Assembly: GCF_006385685.1 (NCBI RefSeq)
Contig: NZ_VFRP01000033.1
Span: 1-32,949 of the forward strand
Direction of reading: 5' to 3'
DNA length: 32,949 nucleotides
From: Amaricoccus solimangrovi
GTDB lineage: Bacteria > Pseudomonadota > Alphaproteobacteria > Rhodobacterales > Rhodobacteraceae
The position numbers and the translations under genes are program-made. Positions 7,480-16,565 of this stretch are shown in pieces. The stretch's first letter is position 1, and each line of letters opens with the position of its first letter. The notes beneath the pieces are model-generated. The model saw nothing but the letters and a program-made list of their open reading frames with translations. It searched no databases and was not told where the DNA came from.

Positions 7480-7868
7480 CACGGGGCCACGTCGACGGCG
7501 CAGAGCGCGCCCAGGAAAGGGAACGACGGCCGGATCTCGACGAGATACTCCCCCGGCTCCTCGAAGCGCATCTCGAACCCCGCTCCGGGCACCTCTCCCA
7601 TCTCCAGGCCGTCGACCAGGACCAGCGCGCCGGACGGAACGCCGGGCACGCTCCAGACCGCCCCGAGGGCAACCCGGGCCTGGTCCGGCAATCCGCTCGA
7701 GGGCCGGCGCTGGAGCGCGCCACCGGAGACCCAGTGCGTGCGCGGCCCGCCTTCCCCCTCGACGACGCCAGTCTCTCCCGCGACCTCCTGCGCCGCGACC
7801 TGGGCCTCGCTGGCCTCGATCGCGTAACGGATCCGGCCGGTAGCCAGCTCGAATACGACCGCTTTCAA
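7479..7868 (-). CDS. Small beta-rich tail protein downstream of the tip protein, unknown
   Basis: The protein has 129 residues and starts at ATG 7866-7868, overlapping the stop of the tip-protein gene by 4 bp (ATGA). It is rich in predicted beta strands (KAVVFELATGRIRYAI, GALVLVDGLEMGEVPGAGFEMRF, GEYLVEIRPSFPFLG). It may decorate the fibre or help it assemble. I recognise no family. Tight coupling on both sides makes it a confident gene. Confidence 0.65.
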   Translation of the reverse strand: MKAVVFELATGRIRYAIEASEAQVAAQEVAGETGVVEGEGGPRTHWVSGGALQRRPSSGLPDQARVALGAVWSVPGVPSGALVLVDGLEMGEVPGAGFEMRFEEPGEYLVEIRPSFPFLGALCAVDVAP

Positions 7869-10800
7869 CGCTTGACCCCCATGGCGAACGCGGTCGCATC
7901 CAGGACGGTGAGCAGAATGCCCGCATCCCTGCGGGCCTGCAGGCTGACGGTATGCGTCCCGGCTCCGACCGCCCGGGCGCCGAGCAGCACCTGAAGGGTA
8001 TGGGCGCCGGTCCCTTCGATTTCATCCACGGTCGTTCCGCCGATGCGGATCCTGTAACCCCATCCGCCCGAGGTGCTCGAGGTGGTGACGCGCATCACGC
8101 CCTGCGCCATGATCGTGCCCCCGAGGCCCATTGCCACGTTGAAGTCGAGCACCGAGGCATAGTCGCCTGTGACGTTGTAGTCGGCGAGGCGGCGGGCGAA
8201 GACCGGCACGGTCACCGCCTCGCCTGCGATGGTGAGCGTCTCGACCCAGCCGTTCACCGCGGCGAAGTCGATCAGGTCGGCCTTCTCGGCGGTGATCGCG
8301 CGCGCGGCGAGCTGCGGCGTCGCGATTCCCTCGGGCTCGATCAGGGTCGATCCCTTGCTCTGGCGCACGACGCTCGGCGCGAAGAAGCGCACCTGTCCGT
8401 TGGTGGTCGCCACCTCCCAGCGCCATCTGGCGCGCCGCGCCTCGCCGGGCACGACGATGGTATTCGAGATGTCCTGCGGCGCGGCGTCATTGCCCGAGAC
8501 CGCGCCGATGACAATGTCGGAGACGGCGTCGCCGTTGCTCTTCGTGAACACGATGCGCGCGCGCGCCGTCATCGAGGAGCCGCCGATCCGGCCGATCTGC
8601 GCCGAGCACACGAGCCGCATGCCGGGGCGGACCGGGAAATCCCTGCCATCGCACCGCCGGTTGCTCGCGCCGGCCACCGATCGGATCTCGCCGAGCGAAT
8701 CCGCGCTTCCCGAGCTGGTCTCGGGGATGACCGTGAAGTAGTCCGAATTGCTCCAGGCTGTGCGCGACTGCAGCTGATCGTCCGGCACCATGTTGAAGCC
8801 GAGGTCGGTCACGACGACCTCGCCGGCTGACAGCGTGCCCGGGGCGATCACGTTGCGCCCATCGAGCAGCACCGCGCCGCCGGCGCCATCCTCGTCGTCC
8901 CAGGCGACGAGCCGGATCCCGGCGGAACCGCCGCCGGCCACCGCGCGCATCACCAGCGCCGAGGAGGCGTGACCCGCCGAGGCGACGGCCGTCGCGGTCA
9001 TCGTGACCATCGCCGCGAAGTCGTCGAATTCGGCCGCGACCTCGCTGCGCATCGTCGCCACGGCGGTCTCGGCGTTCGTCGCCGCCGCCATCGCGGTCTG
9101 GGCGAGCGCGTGGGCGACGCCATCGACCAGGCGGGCCTCGACCGCCGTGAATACGCCGACGCCGGTGCCCGTCTTGCGGATCTCGAGCTGGGCCGTCGCG
9201 GCCCGGGCGGGGGCCGTGACCGTGGAGAAGGCGCTGTCGACCCAGCTCCGGCCGGTGATGTTGAGGGTGCGCGTGCTGGTCGTGAGCACGACGCCGTCCG
9301 CGTCCCGCCACGCGAGCCGCATCTGCAGGTCGAGATTGATCGTCCCCGATCCCGCCCCCGCCGCCTTGAGGGACAGGGACATTACGTCGCCGGGCTTCAC
9401 CGGCACGCCTTCGAATGCCCTGGCCGTGGCGTCGGTCTCCGCGTAGCCCGTGAAGGCGGTCGGCGCGGAGGCGAGCGCCGTGACGGCGGAGGAGCGGGCC
9501 CTGACGGACCATCCCGCCGGCCAGACCGTCCACCACTTCGGACGAACTCCGGCGGCGAGCGCGGCGCCGTCGAGGGACAGCGTGGGGTTGCGCACCCAGT
9601 TGGTGCCGCCGAACGTGGCCTCGACCGTCGAGACCCGCCCCGCGAGCGCGGAGGTCGCGTCGCTGACGGCGACCAGACTGGTGGAGATCGCCGCGTCGGC
9701 CGCCCCGAATTCCGCCCGCAGCGTCTCCTGCGCGGCCGCGATCGCGCCGCCCGGGCCGACGATCGTGAGGCGCATGTCTTCGATCGAGGCGTCGGCGTAG
9801 CTGTTGGCGAGGTAGGCCTTGACCTCGGCCTCCGTCGCCGCGCGGATGTCGAGATAGTCGAGGCGCAGCGAGGCCGCGGGAGTCTCGGAGGCCTGCTTGG
9901 CATAGCAGACCAGCTGCACCGCGCTCGCCTCGACCGGGCGCTTCCAGACGATCTCCCGCGACTGCGTCCGGTCCGGATCGATGACGAAGCCCCAGTCCTC
10001 GACCAGGCGGCCGTAGGCGTTGGCCGCGCCGAAGGCGTCCCCCCGGATCCACGATCCGCCGCTCGATTTCCACTCGGCGCGCAGGCGGCCGCTGGAGAGA
10101 TCGCCGGAAAGGCCGCGCAGCATGGCGGACACGACCACGTATTCCGCCTCCGCGTCCGCCGCCGGAAGCTGGCCGGCAACATCCGAGGAGGCGCGGACCC
10201 AGGCCTGACCGGTGCCGGTCGGCACGTCGATCAGCAGGCCGGAGCCGTAGAACGCTTCCGAGGTCTCCTGCGAGCCGTAGGTCGCGATGCCGCCGTTTGC
10301 CCAATGGGTCGGGGCGCCGGCCTCCCAGGTGTGGAAGGTCGGGTCCGCCGACCAGCCTCGCTTCATCCCGGCCAGCGCGATGCCGGTGAGGTTCGCCAGC
10401 GCGGCCTCGTCGAACTCGCCGAGCGCGGTCGTCAGCGCGTCGAGGCGGTCGAGCGTTTCCTCGGATAGCCCGGAGACGGTGGCCTCGACCTCGTTCGCCT
10501 TGGTGAGCGCCGCCGTCGCATCGTCGGCGGCCTCGTTCGCCCGATCGAAGGCATCGTCGATCCTGGCGCGGATCGTGTCCTCGAGATCGGCTTCCTTGAT
10601 CCGGACATCCGGCGCGGTGACCGGCAGCCAGTCCGACCACGCCCGGCCCTCGGTCGGCGCGAAGATCGCCTGAACCTCATAGTCCTCGCCGGCGACGATG
10701 CCCTCCGAGATGATCAGCCTCAGAGCCTCGACGTCGTTGAAGACGGAATAGGTCACGGCGACGCCGGACAGCGTGACCGGCTCGCCTCCCAATGTCAGGG

Positions 10801-12601
10801 CGAGGGTCGCTCCGGTGCTGTCCGGAGCCGGGGCGACGCTCGCCGCCGGCAGGTGCGTTCCGTCGCTCGCCAGCCGCACCCGATAGCGCACCGCGTCGAC
10901 ATTCTCGGTCTCGGTCCAGCGCAGCCGGATCGCGGGCTTGCGCGCCGATCCCGAGCCATCCTTCACCGTGGCGGGCTCGACGGTGAAGGCCCCGATGCGC
11001 GGGGTTCTGCCCGGCCGCCGGGGCGGCTCGATCACCACCGGGACTTCGAAGTCCTTGTCCCAGTCGTAGTCGGACGGATCCCATTCCCGGAGCGCGATCG
11101 CGACGCAGCCGGACGGAAGATCTTCGACCCGACGCAGCTCGAACGACTTTGCGACATAGCCGTTCCGGGCGCTCGTCCAGGCGACCGTGTCGATCGGGCT
11201 CAGCTTCTGCGCCTCCGGGGGCAGGGAATGGACGTGATTTCGGAAGCGCCGGTTGTCCTCGAGCGCCGAGCGGATGAGCCGTTGCACCTGGTGCTTGTAC
11301 GGCACGACGGGCAGGCTGAGGTTCGCGATCGACCGGCGTCCGCCATCCTCGGCTTGATAGGCGAGGCTATGCCGGAGCGGCGCGTCCTTCGCCTCCCATC
11401 CGGACTCGGGCTCCGGGTACTGCGCCCCGACGCCATTGTAGGTCGCGTCGAGGGAGGGGAAGGGATCGAACTGATCGGAGGAGGTAACGATCACGTCGTC
11501 GTCGTCATAGGCGTAGACGGGCAGCCCGGGCGCCCCGCAGCGCGTCAGCCATGTGCCCGCGACTTCCGCGACCACGCCCTGGCAGGCCTTGAGCAGCTCC
11601 TCGATCACGGAGGCCGGCTCATCGCTGAGCTTGATCTCGAGCCCGGCCCGATACTGCGGCTCCGCGCCGCCGTTCTTCCTGTCGATCGGCAGGTCGCACT
11701 CGTTCATCGCCGCGAACCAGGTGCTGGCCGGCAGGTCGCGCGCGGCGATCCCCTGGCCACCCCACAGGAATTCGCCGGTGATCGGGTCGTGGAGGCCGCG
11801 CTTGATGTTGTAGATCATCACCTGCGGGTTGTTCGTCGGCTCCCAGGTCCGCCAGTTGTTCCAGCGCTGCGCCCCGCTGCCGCCGGCGGTGCTGTCGCGC
11901 CTGGGGTCGTAGAGGCCGTAGTCGTCGAGCTCGACCATGACCTGCGGCTTGCCGCCGCGGTGCACTTCCGGGCTGTAGCGGGCGGTGACGATGAGGTACG
12001 GCACGCCGAGCCCGATCATGTCCGCGAGCCATGGGTAGGTCGCCGGGGCCTGGTATTTCGCGGCGAGCATCGGGTCGGCCGAGGTCTGGGTGCCGTCGTA
12101 GAACTTGACCCACAGGAAATCCTTTCCGTCCTTCTCGTAGCCTTCGACCGGCCAGCCGTAATCCGGATGCGCGGCCGGCTTGAGCTTCGCCCATTCGCCG
12201 TTGATCCAGACCCGGGAGAGCCGGGCGGGCCAGTCGGCCAGTTCGATCACCTGCGTGTAGAAGGCGTTGGCGGCGCTCACGCTCGGCGCGCCGTGGGACC
12301 CGTGGAAGACCAGGTCGCCGGCGGTGCAGAACCGGCCCATGAGCCGCGTGCCGGACTGGTTCTCGCCGAAGCCCATCGAGATCTTCGTGCCGGTCGGTCC
12401 CTGACCCTGTTTCGGCGCGAGCGCCTGCGACAGGGCCGAGAAGGCGACGCCGACGGCGAGCTGCTGGATGATGCCGATCGCCGTCGCGGTTCCGGCCGCC
12501 GTGAGGCCGACGCTCGCGCCGATGGCGAGCGTCGTGGCGGCGGGCGCGAGCGTGACGAAGGCGCCGCCGGCGATGACGGCCGCTGCTGCGACGGGGGGCA
12601 T
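7865..12601 (-). CDS. Tail tip / host-specificity protein, gpJ-like
   Basis: At 1578 residues this is the largest gene. Residues about 5-60 are hydrophobic and Ala/Gly-rich, ending APKQGQGPTGTKISMGFGENQSGTRLMGRF, as in many tail tip proteins. Residues about 60-530 form the conserved tip region (PQVMIYNIKRGLHDPITGEFLWGGQG; LPASTWFAAMNECD; APLRHSLAYQAEDGGRR). An FN3-like domain follows at about 540-670, then a coiled coil (about 675-740) and two carbohydrate-binding-like beta modules (about 750-930 and 1000-1150). The end resembles the central straight fibre of lambda J. It should close the tube, contact the receptor and trigger DNA release. It sits after the peptidase-like gene, as J follows K and I in lambda. 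Confidence 0.88.
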   Translation of the reverse strand: MPPVAAAAVIAGGAFVTLAPAATTLAIGASVGLTAAGTATAIGIIQQLAVGVAFSALSQALAPKQGQGPTGTKISMGFGENQSGTRLMGRFCTAGDLVFHGSHGAPSVSAANAFYTQVIELADWPARLSRVWINGEWAKLKPAAHPDYGWPVEGYEKDGKDFLWVKFYDGTQTSADPMLAAKYQAPATYPWLADMIGLGVPYLIVTARYSPEVHRGGKPQVMVELDDYGLYDPRRDSTAGGSGAQRWNNWRTWEPTNNPQVMIYNIKRGLHDPITGEFLWGGQGIAARDLPASTWFAAMNECDLPIDRKNGGAEPQYRAGLEIKLSDEPASVIEELLKACQGVVAEVAGTWLTRCGAPGLPVYAYDDDDVIVTSSDQFDPFPSLDATYNGVGAQYPEPESGWEAKDAPLRHSLAYQAEDGGRRSIANLSLPVVPYKHQVQRLIRSALEDNRRFRNHVHSLPPEAQKLSPIDTVAWTSARNGYVAKSFELRRVEDLPSGCVAIALREWDPSDYDWDKDFEVPVVIEPPRRPGRTPRIGAFTVEPATVKDGSGSARKPAIRLRWTETENVDAVRYRVRLASDGTHLPAASVAPAPDSTGATLALTLGGEPVTLSGVAVTYSVFNDVEALRLIISEGIVAGEDYEVQAIFAPTEGRAWSDWLPVTAPDVRIKEADLEDTIRARIDDAFDRANEAADDATAALTKANEVEATVSGLSEETLDRLDALTTALGEFDEAALANLTGIALAGMKRGWSADPTFHTWEAGAPTHWANGGIATYGSQETSEAFYGSGLLIDVPTGTGQAWVRASSDVAGQLPAADAEAEYVVVSAMLRGLSGDLSSGRLRAEWKSSGGSWIRGDAFGAANAYGRLVEDWGFVIDPDRTQSREIVWKRPVEASAVQLVCYAKQASETPAASLRLDYLDIRAATEAEVKAYLANSYADASIEDMRLTIVGPGGAIAAAQETLRAEFGAADAAISTSLVAVSDATSALAGRVSTVEATFGGTNWVRNPTLSLDGAALAAGVRPKWWTVWPAGWSVRARSSAVTALASAPTAFTGYAETDATARAFEGVPVKPGDVMSLSLKAAGAGSGTINLDLQMRLAWRDADGVVLTTSTRTLNITGRSWVDSAFSTVTAPARAATAQLEIRKTGTGVGVFTAVEARLVDGVAHALAQTAMAAATNAETAVATMRSEVAAEFDDFAAMVTMTATAVASAGHASSALVMRAVAGGGSAGIRLVAWDDEDGAGGAVLLDGRNVIAPGTLSAGEVVVTDLGFNMVPDDQLQSRTAWSNSDYFTVIPETSSGSADSLGEIRSVAGASNRRCDGRDFPVRPGMRLVCSAQIGRIGGSSMTARARIVFTKSNGDAVSDIVIGAVSGNDAAPQDISNTIVVPGEARRARWRWEVATTNGQVRFFAPSVVRQSKGSTLIEPEGIATPQLAARAITAEKADLIDFAAVNGWVETLTIAGEAVTVPVFARRLADYNVTGDYASVLDFNVAMGLGGTIMAQGVMRVTTSSTSGGWGYRIRIGGTTVDEIEGTGAHTLQVLLGARAVGAGTHTVSLQARRDAGILLTVLDATAFAMGVKR

Positions 12602-12605
12602 GGCG

Positions 12606-13019
12606 TCAGACCTTCAATGCGACCCGCGCGGCGAGCAGGTCGACCGTGACCAGCCCGTCCACGCTCATCAGGAAGATCCGCGCGCCCTGGACCACGCCGA
12701 GGGCGAGGCCGTCCTCGACCTGGACCACCGCGAGATCGCCGACCTGCGCGAGCGACGGCGGGATCTCCGCGAAATGGGCGCGCGCCATGTCGACGTGATC
12801 CATATAGCCCTCCCGGCGCAGCGCTCGGACGCCCCCGGTGAGCGTCGTGTAGGAGTCGCGAAACTCCGCCGCGAGGTCGGTGCCGGTCATCGCGGCGACG
12901 GCGCCGGCGGCGAAGAGGGCGCAGTCGAGGCCGCCGTAGGCGAAAGGCGACCGCCGCACGCGCTCGACATAGCAGCCGAGCCGGGCGCGCCAGTCCGGCC
13001 GGCGCCTGATCGCCGTCAT
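12606..13019 (-). CDS. DUF6950-like / NlpC-P60-like tail tip peptidase
   Basis: The protein has 137 residues. SPFAYGGLDCALFAAGAVAAMTGTDL carries the Asp-Cys at the start of a helix that marks the nucleophile region of NlpC/P60-like phage tail proteins and of DUF6950. The later segment GDLAVVQVEDGLALGVVQGARIFL would hold the beta strands of the fold, but the usual catalytic His there is not obvious, so activity is uncertain. Its place between the distal-tail proteins and J matches lambda gpK. The start overlaps the previous stop (ATGA). Confidence 0.75.
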   Translation of the reverse strand: MTAIRRRPDWRARLGCYVERVRRSPFAYGGLDCALFAAGAVAAMTGTDLAAEFRDSYTTLTGGVRALRREGYMDHVDMARAHFAEIPPSLAQVGDLAVVQVEDGLALGVVQGARIFLMSVDGLVTVDLLAARVALKV

Positions 13020-13639
13020 GACCGCACGTCCTTGGTGCCCCAGGGCACGTCCCAGGCGCGCGCTGTGCCCTTGTACCGCCGGAACCGGTCATCCTCGCGA
13101 CGACGCTGCGCCTCGTCCGATTTCTTGCGCTCCGAGGTGAAGGTCAGCATCCGCGCGGTTGAGACCAGCTGCACCTCGATCGTTGCCTCGCCGCCCGCCG
13201 CCGGGCGCTCGATCGGGGCCGTGTTGACGAACCCCTTGAAGCGCGGCTCGGGATCACCGATCGGGAGTCGACTGTCCGGGTCGTAGGAGCGGCGCCAGAT
13301 CTGGGCGCGCGCGCCGCGCGCGTCGTAGAGCCGGAACGCCGCCTGGACGGGCTCGCTGAGCGCGGAAAGCGTGACCGAGACCGGCCGGATGTCGAGGCCG
13401 GTCTCGTACCGGATCGAACTGATCGAGATGAGGCCGAGGTTGAAGAAGGTCCGCGTCTCGGTCGCTCCCGAAAACATGTCGGTCACCCGGATCTGCTCCG
13501 TGGTCTCTCCCTGCCAGATGCCCAGCCCGTGAATATCGCCGCTCTCGCGGTCGCGGGCCTCGATCCAGATCATCTGGGCCTCGACGAGCGCGCCCCGGCG
13601 CTCCCGCTGGCCTTGCGCGCGGGCATTGACGGCGCGCAT
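13016..13639 (-). CDS. Distal tail / hub protein (gpL- or DUF2163-like position)
   Basis: The protein has 207 residues. The central segment GLDIRPVSVTLSALSEPVQAAFRLYDARGARAQIWRR, followed by RFKGFVNTAPIERPA, reads like the beta-barrel of tail-tip hub proteins that build on the tube end, such as lambda gpL and the DUF2163/BR0599 group. The C-terminus is basic and ends in RRYKGTARAWDVPWG. It lies between the gpM-position protein and the DUF6950 protein, in lambda order. The fold assignment is by resemblance and position. ATG 13639 overlaps the upstream stop (TGATG). Confidence 0.65.
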   Translation of the reverse strand: MRAVNARAQGQRERRGALVEAQMIWIEARDRESGDIHGLGIWQGETTEQIRVTDMFSGATETRTFFNLGLISISSIRYETGLDIRPVSVTLSALSEPVQAAFRLYDARGARAQIWRRSYDPDSRLPIGDPEPRFKGFVNTAPIERPAAGGEATIEVQLVSTARMLTFTSERKKSDEAQRRREDDRFRRYKGTARAWDVPWGTKDVRS

Positions 13640-14283
13640 CAGACGGAAGCCTCGATCGCCTGGAACGAGCAGCCGTCGGAGAGCATCTTGCGCGTGACGC
13701 CGGCGGCGAAGCTGCCCGGGGCGATCATCATCAGCGCGGTCGGGCGCTCGAGGAAGACGCGGACCCCGGTCACCGTGCCGGTCTTGAGCGCCGGCGTCAC
13801 CGTGATGGAGGGCGTCAGGCCCGAGCTGTTCGCGGACACCGTGTCGATAATCCTGTGGAGCGAGCGGCGGTCGCCGCGGTTGAACGCGAGCATGTCGCCT
13901 CGGGTCAGCGTGTAGCCCGAGGGCAGCCCGGAAATGCGCAGGGAGACGTTGTCCGACCCGATCGCATGCAGCAGCGGCGCGCTGTTGCCGAGTTCCGAGC
14001 CATCCGGGTCCGCCGCCGGAAAGGGGCGGCGAATGTTATAGAGGTGGAAGAGGCGATGCGGCAGGATCGCTTCGAACAGCGCCTGCAGCTCGTCGGCGTC
14101 GCGGTTGTTGTAGCGCGCGAGCGTCACGTCGGCGATCCATTTCGGCGGAGCGATCTCCGAGACGATGATGTCGCCGCGCCCCGTGCCCGAGGTCTCGACG
14201 AAATCCCGACGCCAGAAGGTCATCTCGCGCACGCGGAGCTTCCTGGCAAAGACATCCCGGCCGAGCGGAAATTCCAGTGCCAT
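13639..14283 (-). CDS. Distal tail protein (gpM/Dit position)
   Basis: The protein has 214 residues and directly follows the tape measure gene, the slot of lambda gpM or the distal tail protein of other siphophages. It is beta-rich: TFWRRDFVETSGTGRGDIIVSEIAPPKW, AILPHRLFHLYNIRRPFPAADPDGS, ISGLPSGYTLTRGDMLAF, and VFLERPTALMMIAPGSFAAGV near the end. The layout suggests a ring-forming beta-barrel joining tube and tip. I do not match it to a named Pfam family with certainty. ATG 14283 overlaps the tape measure stop by one base. Confidence 0.65.
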   Translation of the reverse strand: MALEFPLGRDVFARKLRVREMTFWRRDFVETSGTGRGDIIVSEIAPPKWIADVTLARYNNRDADELQALFEAILPHRLFHLYNIRRPFPAADPDGSELGNSAPLLHAIGSDNVSLRISGLPSGYTLTRGDMLAFNRGDRRSLHRIIDTVSANSSGLTPSITVTPALKTGTVTGVRVFLERPTALMMIAPGSFAAGVTRKMLSDGCSFQAIEASV

Positions 14284-16544
14284 CAGCGGGCTCCCTTGAG
14301 CCTGGGATCGGCGATCGCGCGGCCGACGCCGTCGCGGAACGAGGCGCGGGCGCCGTCCATCGCGGTGTTGACCGTGTTGGAGGTCACGCTCTGGACGTAG
14401 GCGCGCAGCGCCCCGGCATCGTCGACCGAAACCCCGACCGAGACCCGCACGTCCTGCGTGGCGCCGCCGCCGCCGGCGCGCGGCACCTCCGGATAGACAT
14501 AGCCGGACTGGTCCGGCACGAAGAGTTCCGCCTGGTTCTCGCCGACGACATAGGGCTGACCCGCGCGGACCGGGCCGCCCCGGGCGCGGGCGCCGATGCC
14601 GAAGATCTGGGTGAAGACCCCGCCGGCGGCGGTCGCGCCGAAGCCACCCCCACCACCCACGCCTCCGACGAAGCTCTGGAAGGCGGTCGAGAGCGCCATG
14701 TCGGCGAGGCGGCCGGTGAGGTCGGACAGGGCGCTCCGGAAGCCGTCCGCGCCTTCCATCGCCCCCTTGAAAAGGCCGCTGAGCGAGCGCGCGGCGAACT
14801 GGTTCACCGCGTCGACGCGCTCCGTTTCGGCGCGCAGCGCCTCCATCTCAGTGATGAGCTGGGAGATGTGCTGCCCCTCGGCCGAGTAGAGATCCACGCC
14901 AGCCTGGCGCGTGGCCTGAGCGATGCGCCGCGCCACATCGGTGCGTTCGACCTGCTGCCGTTCGAATTCGAGCCCCTCGATCACGCGCTCACGGGTCTCC
15001 TGTTCCTGCTCGAGCTCGCGCGCCGCCTTGGCCGCTTCCGACTCTCCGGCGCTGCGTGCCTTGTTCGCCGCCGCGCGCGCCTCCGCCTCCGCCTCTCGCT
15101 GCAGGGCGAGGCGCGTCTCGTAGGGGATGGTCTGCGAGTCGCGCGCCTGCCCGGTCCGCGAATCCTCGGTCGCGGCGAGCGGCGCGGTCTTCGCGTCGAG
15201 GCGCGCCTTCGAATGGTCCGCCTCGGCCGCCATCAACTTCTGGAACTCGGCATGCGCGTCGGCGGCGTTGCGCGCCGCCGCCGCCATCGACGCGGCGAGC
15301 TGATCGCTGGCGCCCGCAGCGCCATTCGCCGCCCCCGTCAGGTCTCGCATCAGCGCGGCGGCCTCGGAGATCTTCTCCGACGCGGTCTCCACCCCGGACG
15401 TGAACTCCTGCATCGCCGGGGGAAGGTCCTCGGCGCTGAGGCCCCACTCCTCGATCATCTGACGAGTGTCGAGCATGATCGCATTGCGGTCCTCGGACCC
15501 GGCGGCGGCGTTGAACCGCTCCATCGCATCGACCAGATGCTGGGTCTGCTCGAGGCTGAGGCCCAGGGACCCGCTGATCTGGGCGAGTGCGTTGTCATCC
15601 GAGAATTCGAGTCCCAGCGCCTGGAATTCGGCGCGGATCCGCTCGATCTCCTCGCTGAGCCCGGAGAAGGCTCCCTCTCCGACGGATTCGATGGATTTGC
15701 CGAGCTCGTCGATCTCTCGCGCCCGCATCGAGGCCACCAGCGCGGCGACCTGCTCGGACGTCCCCGCGAACTTCTCCCGCAACTCGTCCTGGCCGAGCTT
15801 CACGAGATCCGCCGTCTCGCGGGCATGGTCCATCGACTCGTCGAGTTCCTTGATGCGCTCGGACAGCGTCAGGGCTTCTTCGCCGGAAGAGAGGAACGCG
15901 GCCGCGAGCGGCACGCCGACGGCGACGGCGGCGCCCGCCACCGCGCCCCAGACCCCAAGGCCGCCGAGGAGCTGGGGCAGCTGCTGAGCGAACGCGGTCA
16001 CGGGCGAGGTCCCGTTGGCGACCTGAACCGCGAAGTCGCCGATCTGGTAGGAGGCATTCTGGATGGCGCCGGAGTTGAGCCCCGCGAAACCGCGGCGCAG
16101 CTCCTCGGTGGCGTTCGACATCGGGCGCATGCGCTCGGCCGCGCGCTCGCGCGCCTGACCCGCCTCCATCGCGGTGATCGCCCCCAGCTTCTCGGCGCGG
16201 GCGATCTCCTCGAGTTCCTGTTCGTACTGGCGCGAGACCGCGAAGAGCGGATTGAACTTCGCGCGTAGCCGGTCGAGTTCGGCCCCGTAGGCCGCGACAT
16301 CGGCCGCGCGGTCCCGCGACTCGGCGCCGACGCTGAAGAGGCTGTCGAGCTGCTGGCTGAGGTTGGACGAGCCGCCGCTCTGCGCGGCCGCCTGGGTGAA
16401 CAGCTTGAGCTGCTGCGAGGCCGGACGCGTCGCGGCCTCGACGCGCTTCATCGCCGCCTCGGCGCTTCGGCCGACGCGATCGAAATCCTGTTCGACCGCC
16501 TTGCCGCCCTCGGCGGCGAGGCGGAGCGCCACGCTCTTCACCAT
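14283..16544 (-). CDS. Tail length tape measure protein
   Basis: The protein has 753 residues. It starts MVKSVALRLAAEGGKAVEQDFDRVGRSAEAAM and is long and helical, with many heptad-like Ala/Glu/Arg stretches. A hydrophobic segment (GVWGAVAGAAVAVGVPLAAAFL) lies at about residues 190-215. A Gly-rich patch precedes the motif ARGGPVRAGQPYVVGENQAELFVPD near residue 670, a hallmark of these proteins. It spans the tube lumen during assembly and sets tail length. At the usual rise per residue of tape measure helices the tail would be on the order of 110 nm (inference). It follows the G/GT chaperone genes, which in lambda coat the tape measure. Confidence 0.93.
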   Translation of the reverse strand: MVKSVALRLAAEGGKAVEQDFDRVGRSAEAAMKRVEAATRPASQQLKLFTQAAAQSGGSSNLSQQLDSLFSVGAESRDRAADVAAYGAELDRLRAKFNPLFAVSRQYEQELEEIARAEKLGAITAMEAGQARERAAERMRPMSNATEELRRGFAGLNSGAIQNASYQIGDFAVQVANGTSPVTAFAQQLPQLLGGLGVWGAVAGAAVAVGVPLAAAFLSSGEEALTLSERIKELDESMDHARETADLVKLGQDELREKFAGTSEQVAALVASMRAREIDELGKSIESVGEGAFSGLSEEIERIRAEFQALGLEFSDDNALAQISGSLGLSLEQTQHLVDAMERFNAAAGSEDRNAIMLDTRQMIEEWGLSAEDLPPAMQEFTSGVETASEKISEAAALMRDLTGAANGAAGASDQLAASMAAAARNAADAHAEFQKLMAAEADHSKARLDAKTAPLAATEDSRTGQARDSQTIPYETRLALQREAEAEARAAANKARSAGESEAAKAARELEQEQETRERVIEGLEFERQQVERTDVARRIAQATRQAGVDLYSAEGQHISQLITEMEALRAETERVDAVNQFAARSLSGLFKGAMEGADGFRSALSDLTGRLADMALSTAFQSFVGGVGGGGGFGATAAGGVFTQIFGIGARARGGPVRAGQPYVVGENQAELFVPDQSGYVYPEVPRAGGGGATQDVRVSVGVSVDDAGALRAYVQSVTSNTVNTAMDGARASFRDGVGRAIADPRLKGAR

Positions 16545-16565
16545 ATCTGGGTGTCCCTGGTCTGT